A stretch of DNA of 38,371 nucleotides from an uncultured Collinsella sp. Lineage in GTDB: Bacteria; Actinomycetota; Coriobacteriia; Coriobacteriales; Coriobacteriaceae. Position 1 is the stretch's first letter. Every line of letters begins with the position of its first letter. The position numbers and the translations under genes are program-made. The stretch spans positions 1 to 38,371 of the forward strand of contig CAJJZP010000021.1 of NCBI GenBank assembly GCA_905197665.1, given 5' to 3'. The notes below the pieces were generated by a model, which saw only the letters and a program-made list of their open reading frames with translations, was not told the origin of the DNA and searched no databases. Shown here piece after piece: positions 7,778 through 15,886 of this stretch.

Positions 7778-9250
7778 ATGAAGATCGTAGGCGTTGCCGC
7801 CTGTACCGTGGGTATCGCCCACACGTATATGGCCCAGAAGGCGATTCAGGATGAATGCGCCGCTCGTGGCATCGAGTGCAAAGTCGAGGCTCAGGGTGGT
7901 CTGGGTATCGAGAATGAGCTCACGCAGGAAGACGTTGATTCCGCCGACCTGGTGCTCGAGTCCGTCGACGTGGGTGTCGAGAACGAGGACCGTTTTGAGC
8001 AAAAGATGGCCGAGGGCAAGTTCCTCAAGGTCGGCACCTCGGATGTAATCGCCGATCCGGTAAAGATTATCGACCAGGCTGTCGAGATCATCAAGGCGAC
8101 GGGCGGTGCCGTTGACGCGTCCAAGGCCGAGGCCAAGGCAGAGAAGAAGGCCGTCTCCGCTGCCCCGCAGGCCCCGACACCGGCGTCCAAGCAGTCCATC
8201 TTTGCCGATCCTGGCAAGACGCTGCTCAATGCATTCAATACCGGTGTTTCCTATTTTATCCCCATCGTCGTTATCGGTGGCGTGTTCCTCGCCTTCTCGT
8301 TGGCATCCGGTACTGCCGGTGCTAGCGGTATGGAGGTCACCAACCCGTTGATGGTGAGTCTTAACACTATCGGCATGGCCGGCATCTCTATGATGATTCC
8401 GGTGCTTGCGGCATACATCGCCTACTCGATGGCCGGTAAGCCCGCACTTGCCCCCGGCTTCGTCCTGGGCTACTTGGTTAACAACGCCGTCGTCACCCCG
8501 AGCGGCAACAGCGTTTCGACCGGCTTCTTGGGCGCCATGATCATGGCTGTCATCTGCGGTTACTTTGTCCGCTGGATGAAGACCTGGAAGGTCAACAACA
8601 CCATCCAGACCATCATGCCCATTCTGATCATCCCGATTCTGACCTCGCTCGTCCTGGGCATGGCTTACATCTACATCCTGGCCACGCCGCTTGGCTTTGT
8701 GATGGATTGGCTCACCAGCGTGCTCGGCAGCCTGCAGGGCGGCTCCGCCGTCGTCCTGGGCCTGGTCATTGGTGTTATGACCGCTTTCGATATGGGTGGC
8801 CCCATCAACAAGACCGCTTCGACCTTTACCATGGGCATCATGGCCTCCGGCATCTACGGCCCCAACGGTATGTTCCGCGTCGCCGTCGCCATTCCCCCGA
8901 TTGCTTGCGGCCTCGCTGCGCTCATCGCCAAGAACAAGTTCGATGACGCTGACCGTCAGATGGGCATCTCTGCTCTGTTCATGGGCTGCATCGGTATTAC
9001 CGAGGGCGCTATTCCCTTCGCGGTCAAGGATCTTGGCCACACCCTGCCCGGCATTTGCATCGGCTCTGCCGTGGGCGCGGCGCTTGCCGCCTTCCAGGGC
9101 ATCGACTGCTATGTTCCGCATGGTGGCTTTATTGTCGCCCTGGCCACCAACAACGTCGCGCTGTTCTGCCTGGACATCGTGATTGGCTCCTTGGTCGCCG
9201 CTGCAATCCTGATTGCCATGAAGCCCACGCTCGATAAGCAGGCCAAGTAA
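7778..9250 (+). CDS. PTS fructose-family sugar transporter, EIIBC
   Basis: This 490-aa protein starts at ATG 7778 after AGAGGGA; the frame runs upstream to 7676 without a ribosome site. The EIIB domain (about 1-105) has the phosphorylatable Cys9 in AACTVGIAHTYMAQ, matching the fructose-type CPTGIAHTxMA except that Pro-Thr is replaced by Thr-Val. An Ala/Lys/Pro linker (about 110-145) leads to an EIIC membrane domain of about nine or ten helices with the GGPINKTA and TEGAIPFA motifs. It imports and phosphorylates a sugar together with EIIA (13268). Fructose-family EIIs act on fructose, tagatose, mannosylglycerate and others, so the substrate must come from context. It is first gene of the operon. 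Confidence 0.92.
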   Translation: MKIVGVAACTVGIAHTYMAQKAIQDECAARGIECKVEAQGGLGIENELTQEDVDSADLVLESVDVGVENEDRFEQKMAEGKFLKVGTSDVIADPVKIIDQAVEIIKATGGAVDASKAEAKAEKKAVSAAPQAPTPASKQSIFADPGKTLLNAFNTGVSYFIPIVVIGGVFLAFSLASGTAGASGMEVTNPLMVSLNTIGMAGISMMIPVLAAYIAYSMAGKPALAPGFVLGYLVNNAVVTPSGNSVSTGFLGAMIMAVICGYFVRWMKTWKVNNTIQTIMPILIIPILTSLVLGMAYIYILATPLGFVMDWLTSVLGSLQGGSAVVLGLVIGVMTAFDMGGPINKTASTFTMGIMASGIYGPNGMFRVAVAIPPIACGLAALIAKNKFDDADRQMGISALFMGCIGITEGAIPFAVKDLGHTLPGICIGSAVGAALAAFQGIDCYVPHGGFIVALATNNVALFCLDIVIGSLVAAAILIAMKPTLDKQAK

Positions 9251-9264
9251 ACCTTTAAGGACTC

Positions 9265-9302
9265 CGGTTGTGCGGAGGGATGGATTTGACTCCGCACAAC
9301 CG
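9265..9302 (+). other. Intercistronic hairpin after EIIBC
   Basis: A perfect 13-bp stem, CGGTTGTGCGGAG (9265-9277) with CTCCGCACAACCG (9290-9302), closes a 12-base loop and is not followed by a T run. It is likely an RNA processing or stability element that sets EIIBC levels apart from the downstream enzymes. Confidence 0.6.
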
Positions 9303-9394
9303 CCCCTACACAACAAAATCCATCCGCACTGATAGGGCCCACATCTGGGTCCCAGGGAACTTTTGTCAAAAATCCTCTGGAGAAGGAGAACAAA

Positions 9395-10669
9395 ATGTCC
9401 AACCTCACCATCCGCCAGGCCGTTCAGGGCATGCTCAAGCTGCAGGACAGCGGCGATCACGCAACCATGGTCGGCATTGGCCCCATGAGCCCCAACCTGA
9501 TTCAGGCCGTGTTCGAGCTTGCCAAGGACGAGGATTTCCCGCCCATGTTTATCGCTAGCCGCAACCAGGTCGATATGGACGAGATGGGCGCCGGCTACGT
9601 CAACGGTTGGGACCAGACGCGCTTTGCCGCCGACATTAAGAAGGTTGCCGACGAGGTGGGCTATACCGGTCCGTACTACCTGTGCCGCGATCACGGCGGT
9701 CCGTGGCAGCGCGACGAGGAGCGTAACGCCCACCTGCCCGAGGACGAGGCCATGGAGCTCGCCCGCAAGTCCTTTGTCGCCGACATGGAGGCAGGCTTTG
9801 ACCTGCTGATGGTCGACCCCACCAAGGACCCCTATCAGATCGGCAAGGTTATTCCGCTCGACGTGGTGCTTCGCCGCACGATCGATCTTATCGACTATCT
9901 TGAGCAGTACCGTCGCGAGCATAACCTGCCCGAGGTTGCCTATGAGGTCGGTACCGAGGAGACCAATGGCGGCCTGACCTCCACCGACAAGTACGAGGAG
10001 TTCATTTCTCAGCTGCAGCCCGAGCTCGAGAAGCGCGGCTGCCCCATGCCCACCTTTATCGTCGGCCAGACCGGTACGCTCACCCGTTGGACCGAGCAGG
10101 TCGGTCATTACAACTTTAAGAATGCCCGCGAGCTCGCCGACATGGCCAAGCGCTACGGCGTGGGCCTGAAGGAGCACAACGCCGACTACCTGGACGACGC
10201 GACGCTGCTCGAGCACATCCCGGCTCACGTGACGGCCTCCAATGTTGCCCCTCAGTACGGCACCGAGGAGACCCGCGCTTACCTCAAGCTCTGCGCTACC
10301 GAGCAGATTCTGGTCGACAACGGCCTGTGCGACGATCCCTCCGACCTGTATCACACGCTGCTGGTCAAGGCTATCAAGACCGAGCGTTGGCGCAAGTGGA
10401 TGACCGGCGACGACGTCAACCTGCAGGTTGACGACATCCTGGCCGACGACGAGCTCAGCCTGAAGATTCTGGACGTCTCCGGCCACTACGCGTTCAACGA
10501 TCCCGAGGTCAAGGAGCAGGTCGAGAAGCTCTACCGCAACCTCGCTGCCCAAGACATCGACGGCAAGCGCTTTGTGATCGAGCACATCAAGCGCCCGATC
10601 AAGCAGTACGTCGTCGGTCTTAACCTCAAGGGCGTCACGAGCCGCATCGAGGCTGCCCTCGCCGAGTAA
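9395..10669 (+). CDS. GatZ/KbaZ-family protein: probable ketohexose-6-phosphate 4-epimerase or tagatose-bisphosphate aldolase accessory subunit
   Basis: This 424-aa protein, starting at ATG 9395 after GAGAAGGAG, belongs to the GatZ/KbaZ family (long called the non-catalytic subunit of tagatose-1,6-bisphosphate aldolase). Recognisable stretches are LCRDHGGPW near residue 107, DLLMVDPTKD, YEVGTEETNGG and FIVGQTGT. GatZ normally partners GatY, a class II aldolase, yet no GatY and no tagatose-6-phosphate kinase are in this operon. Some members of this family are active on their own as sugar 4-epimerases, including between tagatose-6-phosphate and fructose-6-phosphate. That activity would fit the neighbours: PTS upstream, transaldolase and transketolase downstream. 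The family call is secure; the reaction is inferred. Confidence 0.85.
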   Translation: MSNLTIRQAVQGMLKLQDSGDHATMVGIGPMSPNLIQAVFELAKDEDFPPMFIASRNQVDMDEMGAGYVNGWDQTRFAADIKKVADEVGYTGPYYLCRDHGGPWQRDEERNAHLPEDEAMELARKSFVADMEAGFDLLMVDPTKDPYQIGKVIPLDVVLRRTIDLIDYLEQYRREHNLPEVAYEVGTEETNGGLTSTDKYEEFISQLQPELEKRGCPMPTFIVGQTGTLTRWTEQVGHYNFKNARELADMAKRYGVGLKEHNADYLDDATLLEHIPAHVTASNVAPQYGTEETRAYLKLCATEQILVDNGLCDDPSDLYHTLLVKAIKTERWRKWMTGDDVNLQVDDILADDELSLKILDVSGHYAFNDPEVKEQVEKLYRNLAAQDIDGKRFVIEHIKRPIKQYVVGLNLKGVTSRIEAALAE

Positions 10670-10740
10670 GTTGTTTCGGTCTGGCCAGCGAGTCGACCGT
10701 TGTCCTTGGATCACCAGTTTTTCTCTTGAAGGAGTGCACC

Positions 10741-11424
10741 ATGAAGTTCTTTATCGATACCGCCAACCTTGACGAGATTGCCGAGGCCAAGAGCTGGGGC
10801 TGTCTTGCCGGTGTCACCACCAACCCGTCCCTGTATGCCAAGACCGGCGGTAAGCTTGCAGACTTTGAGCCTCATATGCTCAAGATCGCCGAGCTTTGCG
10901 AGGGACTGCCCGTGTCTGCTGAGTCCACCGCGACTACTGCCGAGGGCATGATCGAGGAGGGCAAGCGTCTTGCCGCCCTGGCTCCCAACATCGTGGTTAA
11001 GCTCCCCGTGTGCGAGGCCGGCCTTGCCGCTTGCCGCGCCCTGGCCGATGCGGGTGTGCGCGTCAACATGACGCTTGTTTTCTCGCCGACCCAGGCCCTG
11101 ATGGCCGCCAATGCCGGCGCTCGCTACATCAGCCCGTTTGTCGGTCGCTTCGACGACATCGCCGAGGACGGCATTTCGCAGCTCGACAACGTTGTGACCT
11201 GCATCAAGAACTATGACTGGACCGGCAAGAACGTTGACGACACCGTCGAGATCATCACCGCGTCCGTCCGTACGCCCAATCATGTGACCCAGGCGGCGCT
11301 GCTCGGTGCCGATATTGCGACCGTCCCCATGGCCGCTCTTAAGAAGTGCCTGCACCACCCGCTGACTGACCAGGGCCTTGCCTCGTTCGAGGCCGACTGG
11401 AAAAAGGTTGTCGAGGCGCAGTAA
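10741..11424 (+). CDS. tal: Small (TalC/MipB-type) transaldolase
   Basis: This 227-aa protein starts at ATG 10741 after GAAGGAG and belongs to the short transaldolase/fructose-6-phosphate aldolase family. The Schiff-base Lys87 is in IVVKLPV. Two positions separate the activities: E. coli fructose-6-phosphate aldolase has Gln59 and Tyr131, whereas true transaldolases have Glu and Phe. Here they are Glu61 (VSAEST) and Phe133 (ISPFVGR), favouring transaldolase: fructose-6-P + erythrose-4-P to sedoheptulose-7-P + glyceraldehyde-3-P. It sits 71 bases after the GatZ-like gene and before transketolase, completing a non-oxidative pentose phosphate set. Confidence 0.9.
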   Translation: MKFFIDTANLDEIAEAKSWGCLAGVTTNPSLYAKTGGKLADFEPHMLKIAELCEGLPVSAESTATTAEGMIEEGKRLAALAPNIVVKLPVCEAGLAACRALADAGVRVNMTLVFSPTQALMAANAGARYISPFVGRFDDIAEDGISQLDNVVTCIKNYDWTGKNVDDTVEIITASVRTPNHVTQAALLGADIATVPMAALKKCLHHPLTDQGLASFEADWKKVVEAQ

Positions 11425-11434
11425 CGATGGTTCT

Positions 11435-11465
11435 GCCGGCCCAGCATGCGTTATGCCGGGCCGGC
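11435..11465 (+). other. Intercistronic hairpin before the transketolase genes
   Basis: GCCGGCCC (11435-11442) pairs with GGGCCGGC (11458-11465), with an inner GCAT/ATGC stem around GCGTT. There is no T run. It is a second strong hairpin inside the operon and a candidate RNA stability or processing site. Confidence 0.6.
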
Positions 11466-11486
11466 GTGCTCAAGAGAGGAAGTGCC

Positions 11487-12317
11487 ATGACCGATCAGGA
11501 ACTGGCCAAGATTGCCAATGAGGTCCGCCGCGGTATCGTCGCGGGCGTCCATGCCGCCAAGTCGGGGCATCCGGGCGGATCGCTTGGCGCCGCCGACATT
11601 ATGACCTACCTCTACTTTGAGGAAATGAATGTCGATCCGGCGAATCCGAACCGTGCTGAGCGCGACCGCTTTGTGCTTTCCAAGGGACATTGCGCTCCGG
11701 CACTCTATGCTGTGCTTGCTGAGCGTGGGTTCTTTCCCAAGGAGGAGCTCGAGACGCTCCGTCATATCGGCAGCCGACTGCAGGGCCATCCCAATATGAA
11801 TGACACGCCAGGCGTCGACATGTCGACCGGTTCACTCGGTCAGGGCATTTCCGCTGCGGTTGGAATGGCGCTTGCCGCAAAGCACTGGGGCGACAGCTAC
11901 CGCGTCTACACGCTGCTGGGCGACGGCGAGTGCGAGGAGGGCCAGGTGTGGGAGGCGGCCATGTTCGCCGGTAATCACGATTTGGATAACCTTGTCGCCA
12001 TTGTCGATCACAATGGCCTGCAAATTGACGGCAGTATCGACGAGGTTAACTCGGCTATGCCGCTCGCCGACAAGTTCCGTGCCTTTAAGTGGCATGTGAT
12101 CGAGCTCGCCGACGGCAACGACATGGCACAGATTGCCGCCGCCTTTGCCGAGGCCCGCAAAGTGAGCGGGTCACCGGTGGCCATTATCGCCGAGACGGTG
12201 AAGGGCAAGGGCGTCTCCTTTATGGAAAACCAGGTGGGCTGGCACGGCAAGGCGCCCAACGATGAACAGTTTGAGCAGGCCATGGCCGAGCTCGCGGCAG
12301 CAGGGGAGGAGCTCTAA
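11487..12317 (+). CDS. Transketolase, N-terminal (thiamine-diphosphate binding) subunit
   Basis: This 276-aa protein, starting at ATG 11487 after AGAGAGGA, is the first half of a split transketolase. It shows the GHPGGSLGAADIM motif near the start and the thiamine-diphosphate/metal motif GDGECEEGQVWEAAMFAGNHDLDN. The partner half follows with a one-base overlap (TAATG), which couples their translation. A frame open back to 11427 has no ribosome site and contains the hairpin. Two-gene transketolases are common in anaerobes; here the placement in an inducible sugar operon implies a dedicated catabolic enzyme. Confidence 0.93.
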   Translation: MTDQELAKIANEVRRGIVAGVHAAKSGHPGGSLGAADIMTYLYFEEMNVDPANPNRAERDRFVLSKGHCAPALYAVLAERGFFPKEELETLRHIGSRLQGHPNMNDTPGVDMSTGSLGQGISAAVGMALAAKHWGDSYRVYTLLGDGECEEGQVWEAAMFAGNHDLDNLVAIVDHNGLQIDGSIDEVNSAMPLADKFRAFKWHVIELADGNDMAQIAAAFAEARKVSGSPVAIIAETVKGKGVSFMENQVGWHGKAPNDEQFEQAMAELAAAGEEL

Positions 12318-13255
12318 TGGCAGACGTCAAGAAGGTCGCCACGCGCGTTAGCTACGGCGAGGCACTTGTCGAGCTGGGCAATGAGCGCGATGACTTTGTA
12401 GTGCTCGATGCCGACCTGGCCGCCGCCACACAGACCGGTAAGTTTAAGGCCGTTCACCCTGAGCGCTTCTACGACGCCGGCATTGCCGAGAGCAACTTGA
12501 TGGGGCTTGCCGCCGGCATTGCGACCACGGGTCGCGTCGCCTTTGCGAGCACCTTTGCCATGTTCGCCGCCGGTCGTGCGTATGAGCAAGTGCGTAACTC
12601 CATCGGCTATCCGCACCTCAACGTCAAAATCGGGGCCACGCATGCGGGTATTTCGGTCGGCGAAGACGGCGCTACGCATCAGTGCTGCGAAGACATTGCA
12701 CTCATGCGCACGATTCCGGGCATGACGGTGATCGTTCCCGCCGATGACATCGAGGCTCGTGCTTGCGTGCGCGCCGCCTATGAGTTTGAGGGTCCGGTCT
12801 ACATGCGTTTTGGCCGCCTGGCTACGCCGGTCATCAACGACCACGAGGACTATGAGTTCAAGATTGGCCGCGGCGTGGTCGTGCGCGAGGGGTCCGATGT
12901 GACCATCATCGCATGCGGCCTCATGGTCGCCGAGGCGCTCAAGGCTGCCGAGGTGCTCGCTGCCGAAGGCATCGATGCCGAGGTCATCAATATGCACACC
13001 ATTAAGCCGCTCGATGAGCGCCTGGTTGTTTCCAGCGCGAAGAAGACCGGTCGTGTGGTGACCGCCGAGGAGCATTCGATTGTCGGCGGATTGGGCGAGG
13101 CCGTTGCGGCGGTGCTCGCGGAGCAGCACCCGGTGCCTATGCGCCGCGTTGGCGTGCGCGATGTGTACGGCGAGTCCGGCCCTGCGGTTGATTTGCTGCA
13201 CAAGTACGGTCTGGACGCCGAGGGTATCGAGGCCGCGGTCAGGTCCGTGTTGTAA
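12317..13255 (+). CDS. Transketolase, C-terminal subunit
   Basis: This 312-aa protein starts at the ATG overlapping the stop of the N-terminal subunit. It contains the pyrimidine-binding domain with the catalytic Glu in GIAESNLMGLAAGIA, and the C-terminal domain (GSDVTIIACGLMVAEAL, then EVINMHTIKPLD). With its partner it moves two-carbon units, for example fructose-6-P + glyceraldehyde-3-P to erythrose-4-P + xylulose-5-P. The EIIA gene follows after 12 bases. Confidence 0.93.
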   Translation: MADVKKVATRVSYGEALVELGNERDDFVVLDADLAAATQTGKFKAVHPERFYDAGIAESNLMGLAAGIATTGRVAFASTFAMFAAGRAYEQVRNSIGYPHLNVKIGATHAGISVGEDGATHQCCEDIALMRTIPGMTVIVPADDIEARACVRAAYEFEGPVYMRFGRLATPVINDHEDYEFKIGRGVVVREGSDVTIIACGLMVAEALKAAEVLAAEGIDAEVINMHTIKPLDERLVVSSAKKTGRVVTAEEHSIVGGLGEAVAAVLAEQHPVPMRRVGVRDVYGESGPAVDLLHKYGLDAEGIEAAVRSVL

Positions 13256-13267
13256 GGAGTGTTTTCC

Positions 13268-13720
13268 ATGGGATTTGTATCTGCCAATCAGGTAACGATT
13301 GGGTATGCCGCCGCATCGCGCGAGGATGCTTTGCATTATTTGTCTGAGCAGGCCGTTGAGCTTGGCTTTGCCGACGATGCTTCTGCCGTCGAGGCCGCCT
13401 TTATCGCTCGCGAGAACGAGGCCGAGACTGGCCTTGTCGCCGGCTTTGCCGTTCCTCATGCCAAAAGCGACGCGATCCATGCGCCGGGCGTTGCCGTGCT
13501 CAAATTGGCCAAGCCCGTCGAGTGGCCGAGCTTTGATGGCGTGCCCGTTGATGTTGCGCTTGCGCTGTACGTGCCCGCCGGCGAAGCTGGAACCACGCAC
13601 TTGCGCCTGCTCTCCAAGGCTGCCGTAATGTTGATGGATGCCGGCTTCCGCGACAAAGTGCGCGCGAGCACCGATCCCGCCGAGATCGCGGAGCTTATTA
13701 ACGCCGGGCTCGAGGGTTAG
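13268..13720 (+). CDS. PTS EIIA, fructose/mannitol type
   Basis: This 150-aa cytoplasmic protein starts at ATG 13268 after AAGGAG. The phosphorylated residue is His64 in GFAVPHAKSD, the fructose/mannitol EIIA active-site pattern, preceded by the usual EAAFIAREN...TGL region. It hands phosphate from HPr to Cys9 of EIIBC (7778). Having EIIA last, after the enzymes, supports reading the six genes as one pathway. A terminator follows. Confidence 0.92.
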   Translation: MGFVSANQVTIGYAAASREDALHYLSEQAVELGFADDASAVEAAFIARENEAETGLVAGFAVPHAKSDAIHAPGVAVLKLAKPVEWPSFDGVPVDVALALYVPAGEAGTTHLRLLSKAAVMLMDAGFRDKVRASTDPAEIAELINAGLEG

Positions 13721-13762
13721 GTGCAACCAGCCCGCTCAATCTATTGATTCTTCTCCAAGGAG

Positions 13763-13804
13763 CAGGGCCGCAACGCATACGACGTTGCGGCCCTGTCTGT
13801 GTTT
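13763..13804 (+). terminator. Terminator of the PTS/transketolase operon
   Basis: A perfect 13-bp stem (13763-13775 with 13783-13795) with a 7-base loop is followed by a T-rich TCTGTGTTT tail. Confidence 0.85.
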
Positions 13805-13850
13805 CCCCAGATAAAACCTGCCAAAATAAACCTGTCCCTTTTTGGCGGGT
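13802..13850. repeat. Intergenic hairpin repeat A, copy 1
   Basis: Bases 13802-13845 are identical to 15887-15930 and match 21407-21450 at 43 of 44 positions; an inverted copy is at 19085-19135. In the consensus, AACCTGCCAAAA and TTTTGGCAGGTT form a stem and CCTGTCCC lies in the loop. In this copy the right arm is slightly degraded (GGCGGGTT). Confidence 0.9.
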
Positions 13851-13921
13851 TGGCGGGGTAATGCCCGCCGCAACTTATGGCACGGTTGGGATGTGTACGC
13901 TTTAAAGAGCGGAGCACATGG

Positions 13922-14110
13922 TTAGAGAGATGCGCTCGTCTCTCTAAACGTCTCTCTAAAGAGAAAGTCGGTTAGAGAGATGGCCTTAGATAATCTAGCA
14001 GTGAATTCGATACATCTCTCTAAATAACTCTCTAAAATTAGGCGCTTATCTCTCTAAAGTTAGAGAGATATACTAAACTCTAGAGAGATAAATCTATTGT
14101 TTTAGAGAGA
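13922..14110. promoter_or_regulatory. Array of about ten TTAGAGAGA sites upstream of the AlbA_2 gene
   Basis: Exact TTAGAGAGA occurs at 13922, 13972, 14060 and 14102, and its complement TCTCTCTAA at 13939, 13951, 14015 and 14049. One-mismatch copies are at 14027 and 14080. Several form inverted pairs, the tightest being 14049-14057/14060-14068 with two bases between. The sites cover a candidate promoter and the last overlaps the ribosome-site region of the gene. This looks like a cooperative operator array, most simply for the winged-helix protein encoded downstream. Apart from repeat A and these sites, 13721-14114 is empty. Confidence 0.8.
14046..14074 (+). promoter_or_regulatory. Candidate promoter of the AlbA_2 gene
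   Basis: TATACT (14069-14074) is a good -10 box with a weak -35, TTATCT (14046-14051), 17 bases upstream. The tight TTAGAGAGA inverted pair occupies the spacer. Confidence 0.45.
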
Positions 14111-14114
14111 CGGA

Positions 14115-15815
14115 ATGCCAATGCTGCTGGATGAACCTCTTGGCCTCATCGTTGAGCGCCTTCGCAGGCGGGGGACCGATGACGCATCGGTAGAAGTTAA
14201 AGCCTGCACGAATAAATTGAGTGCAGACGTATGGGAGACAGTGAGTGCTTTTGCGAACACTGCGGGCGGGCTCATTATTTTGGGCCTGAACGAAGCCGAA
14301 GGATTTGTTCCTTCTGCCAACTTTGCTATCGACAGGGTGCGCGACCAGTTTGTTTCGGGTATCGGAGACGGAGGCTCAGCGGCGGTGGTGACCCATGCGC
14401 CGCGGTATGAGCTTGATCGAGGCGAGGTCGATGGGCTCCAGGTACTTCTGGTGCGCATCTTTGAACTTGAGCTCAAAGCGAAGCCATGCTATATCGGCGC
14501 GCGCGGCGTGCAGAACGGTAGCTACAAGCGCGTGGATGATAAAGATATCAAGATGTCGCCCGCTGAGCTATATGAGCTACAGAGCGCGCTGCTTCCGAGT
14601 GATGCAGACGGTACGGTGGTTTCGGAGGCAACAGTCGAGGATTTGGATCCAGATGTCGTGCGGTCCATTATCGCAAATCGCCGGCTGCAGACCCCGCGCG
14701 TTTTGCGCGGGGCCGATACGCTGGAAAAGCAGCTGGCCAGACTCAATATCACTACAAAGGATGGAGCTGTGAAGCTCGCGGGGCTGCTGTCGGCGGGAAT
14801 TTACCCCCAGCAGTTCTATCCTAAGCTGATGATCGATGTCGCCGTTCATTCCGATGTGGAAAAATCTGCTCCTGGGCAACCCCGGTTTATTGACCGCCAG
14901 TTGTGCGATGGCCCGATTCCGGCTTGCATCGAAGATGCCCTCGCTGCGATCGGACGAAACTTGCGCAAAGCGGCGATAGTGCGAGGCGCTGGTAGAAGGG
15001 AAGATTGGGAAGTACCCCAGGAGGTTTTGCGCGAGGCCTTGGCGAATGCCTGTATCCATCGAGAGTATTCGCCCATGTTTGTGGGGCAGGCCGTGAGCGT
15101 CGATATCTACCCAGACAGAATAGAAATCAAAAACCCCGGCGGGCTTTGGGGCGGAAAGACGTTGGACAATCTTGCGGACGGGGAATCGCGCTGTCGAAAC
15201 CCAAAGCTCATGAGTCTGATGGGGGCGACGCCGTTAGAGCATGCTGAGGGGGCTGTTGCGGAAAGTCAGGGATCTGGCATCCCGGCTATGATTCGCGAGA
15301 TGGAGTCTCGTTCGCTTGGCAGGCCGAAATTTATCGTTAAGGCCGATTCGTTTACGGTGCTGCTTTCCCGGCACGGGGCGGAGCTTGCTGAAAACCGCAT
15401 GTGGATTCAGGGCCATGTGGACACCGAACTGACGCATCGCGAGGAAACATTGCTCATGTTTATGCGGGAGCATGGGTGCGTATGCGATGTTCAAAATATA
15501 CGAGAGGCTTTGAAGTGGGATTCGGATGACATTCGCCTGATCTGCGGGGACCTTGTCGATAAACATGTCCTGTCAAAGTGTGGCAAAGACACGTTTGAAA
15601 TTATCGATATGAGCAGAGAATCGTCAGCTTCGACGGCGGATAGGATCCTGGAGGCTCTCAGCGCCGGAATGGATATGACGGCGCGAGAAATAGCGGTTGC
15701 ATCGGGGGTCAAGATTTCGTCCGTCCGTTACCATCTGCCAAAAATGGCGGATAAAGGACTCATTGAAGTAATGGGTTCATCGACGAGCCGCAACCGCCGC
15801 TATCGGAAGAGGTAG
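14115..15815 (+). CDS. AlbA_2 (Schlafen-like) and ATPase-like transcriptional regulator with winged helix
   Basis: This 566-aa protein starts at ATG 14115 (ATG 14121 is equally possible). The N-terminal third is an AlbA_2 domain (SVEVKACTNKL, then VSAFANTAGGLIILGLNE). The middle has the RecG-like/HATPase_c_4 region (LREALANACIHREYS, VDIYPDRIEIKNPGGL). The last 60 residues form a winged helix (MTAREIAVASGVKISSVRYHLPKMADKGLIEV). Such proteins are usually called ATP-binding regulators or helicase-like; their biochemistry is poorly known. Base use is more AT-rich than the neighbours, with AGA and ATA codons rare nearby, suggesting transfer. The TTAGAGAGA array in front suggests autoregulation. 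It is a lone gene between two identical repeats. Confidence 0.8.
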   Translation: MPMLLDEPLGLIVERLRRRGTDDASVEVKACTNKLSADVWETVSAFANTAGGLIILGLNEAEGFVPSANFAIDRVRDQFVSGIGDGGSAAVVTHAPRYELDRGEVDGLQVLLVRIFELELKAKPCYIGARGVQNGSYKRVDDKDIKMSPAELYELQSALLPSDADGTVVSEATVEDLDPDVVRSIIANRRLQTPRVLRGADTLEKQLARLNITTKDGAVKLAGLLSAGIYPQQFYPKLMIDVAVHSDVEKSAPGQPRFIDRQLCDGPIPACIEDALAAIGRNLRKAAIVRGAGRREDWEVPQEVLREALANACIHREYSPMFVGQAVSVDIYPDRIEIKNPGGLWGGKTLDNLADGESRCRNPKLMSLMGATPLEHAEGAVAESQGSGIPAMIREMESRSLGRPKFIVKADSFTVLLSRHGAELAENRMWIQGHVDTELTHREETLLMFMREHGCVCDVQNIREALKWDSDDIRLICGDLVDKHVLSKCGKDTFEIIDMSRESSASTADRILEALSAGMDMTAREIAVASGVKISSVRYHLPKMADKGLIEVMGSSTSRNRRYRKR

Positions 15816-15826
15816 ATGCAGCCGAG

Positions 15827-15873
15827 TCGCCTCTCTAGTGTCTCTCGAAGTTAGGTGGATACTAGAGAGGCGA
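15827..15873 (+). terminator. Hairpin after the AlbA_2 gene
   Basis: Perfect 13-bp arms (15827-15839 and 15861-15873) contain CTCTCTAG and CTAGAGAG, which resemble the upstream operator unit. The loop is 21 bases and no T run follows. It could act as a weak terminator or as a downstream binding site for the same regulator. Confidence 0.5.
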
Positions 15874-15886
15874 TGGTTCCGCGATA

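Noticed and set aside
7601..10714. A very long open frame (over 1000 codons) on the minus strand, antisense to EIIBC and the GatZ-like gene
   Set aside because: It is a shadow of GC-rich codon bias in the plus-strand genes. It has no ribosome site, repetitive Val/Leu/Gly/Asp-rich composition and no recognisable domain, whereas the plus-strand products are clear families.
10741..11424. Calling the small aldolase a fructose-6-phosphate aldolase
   Set aside because: Glu61 and Phe133 match transaldolases rather than the Gln/Tyr pair of E. coli fructose-6-phosphate aldolase.
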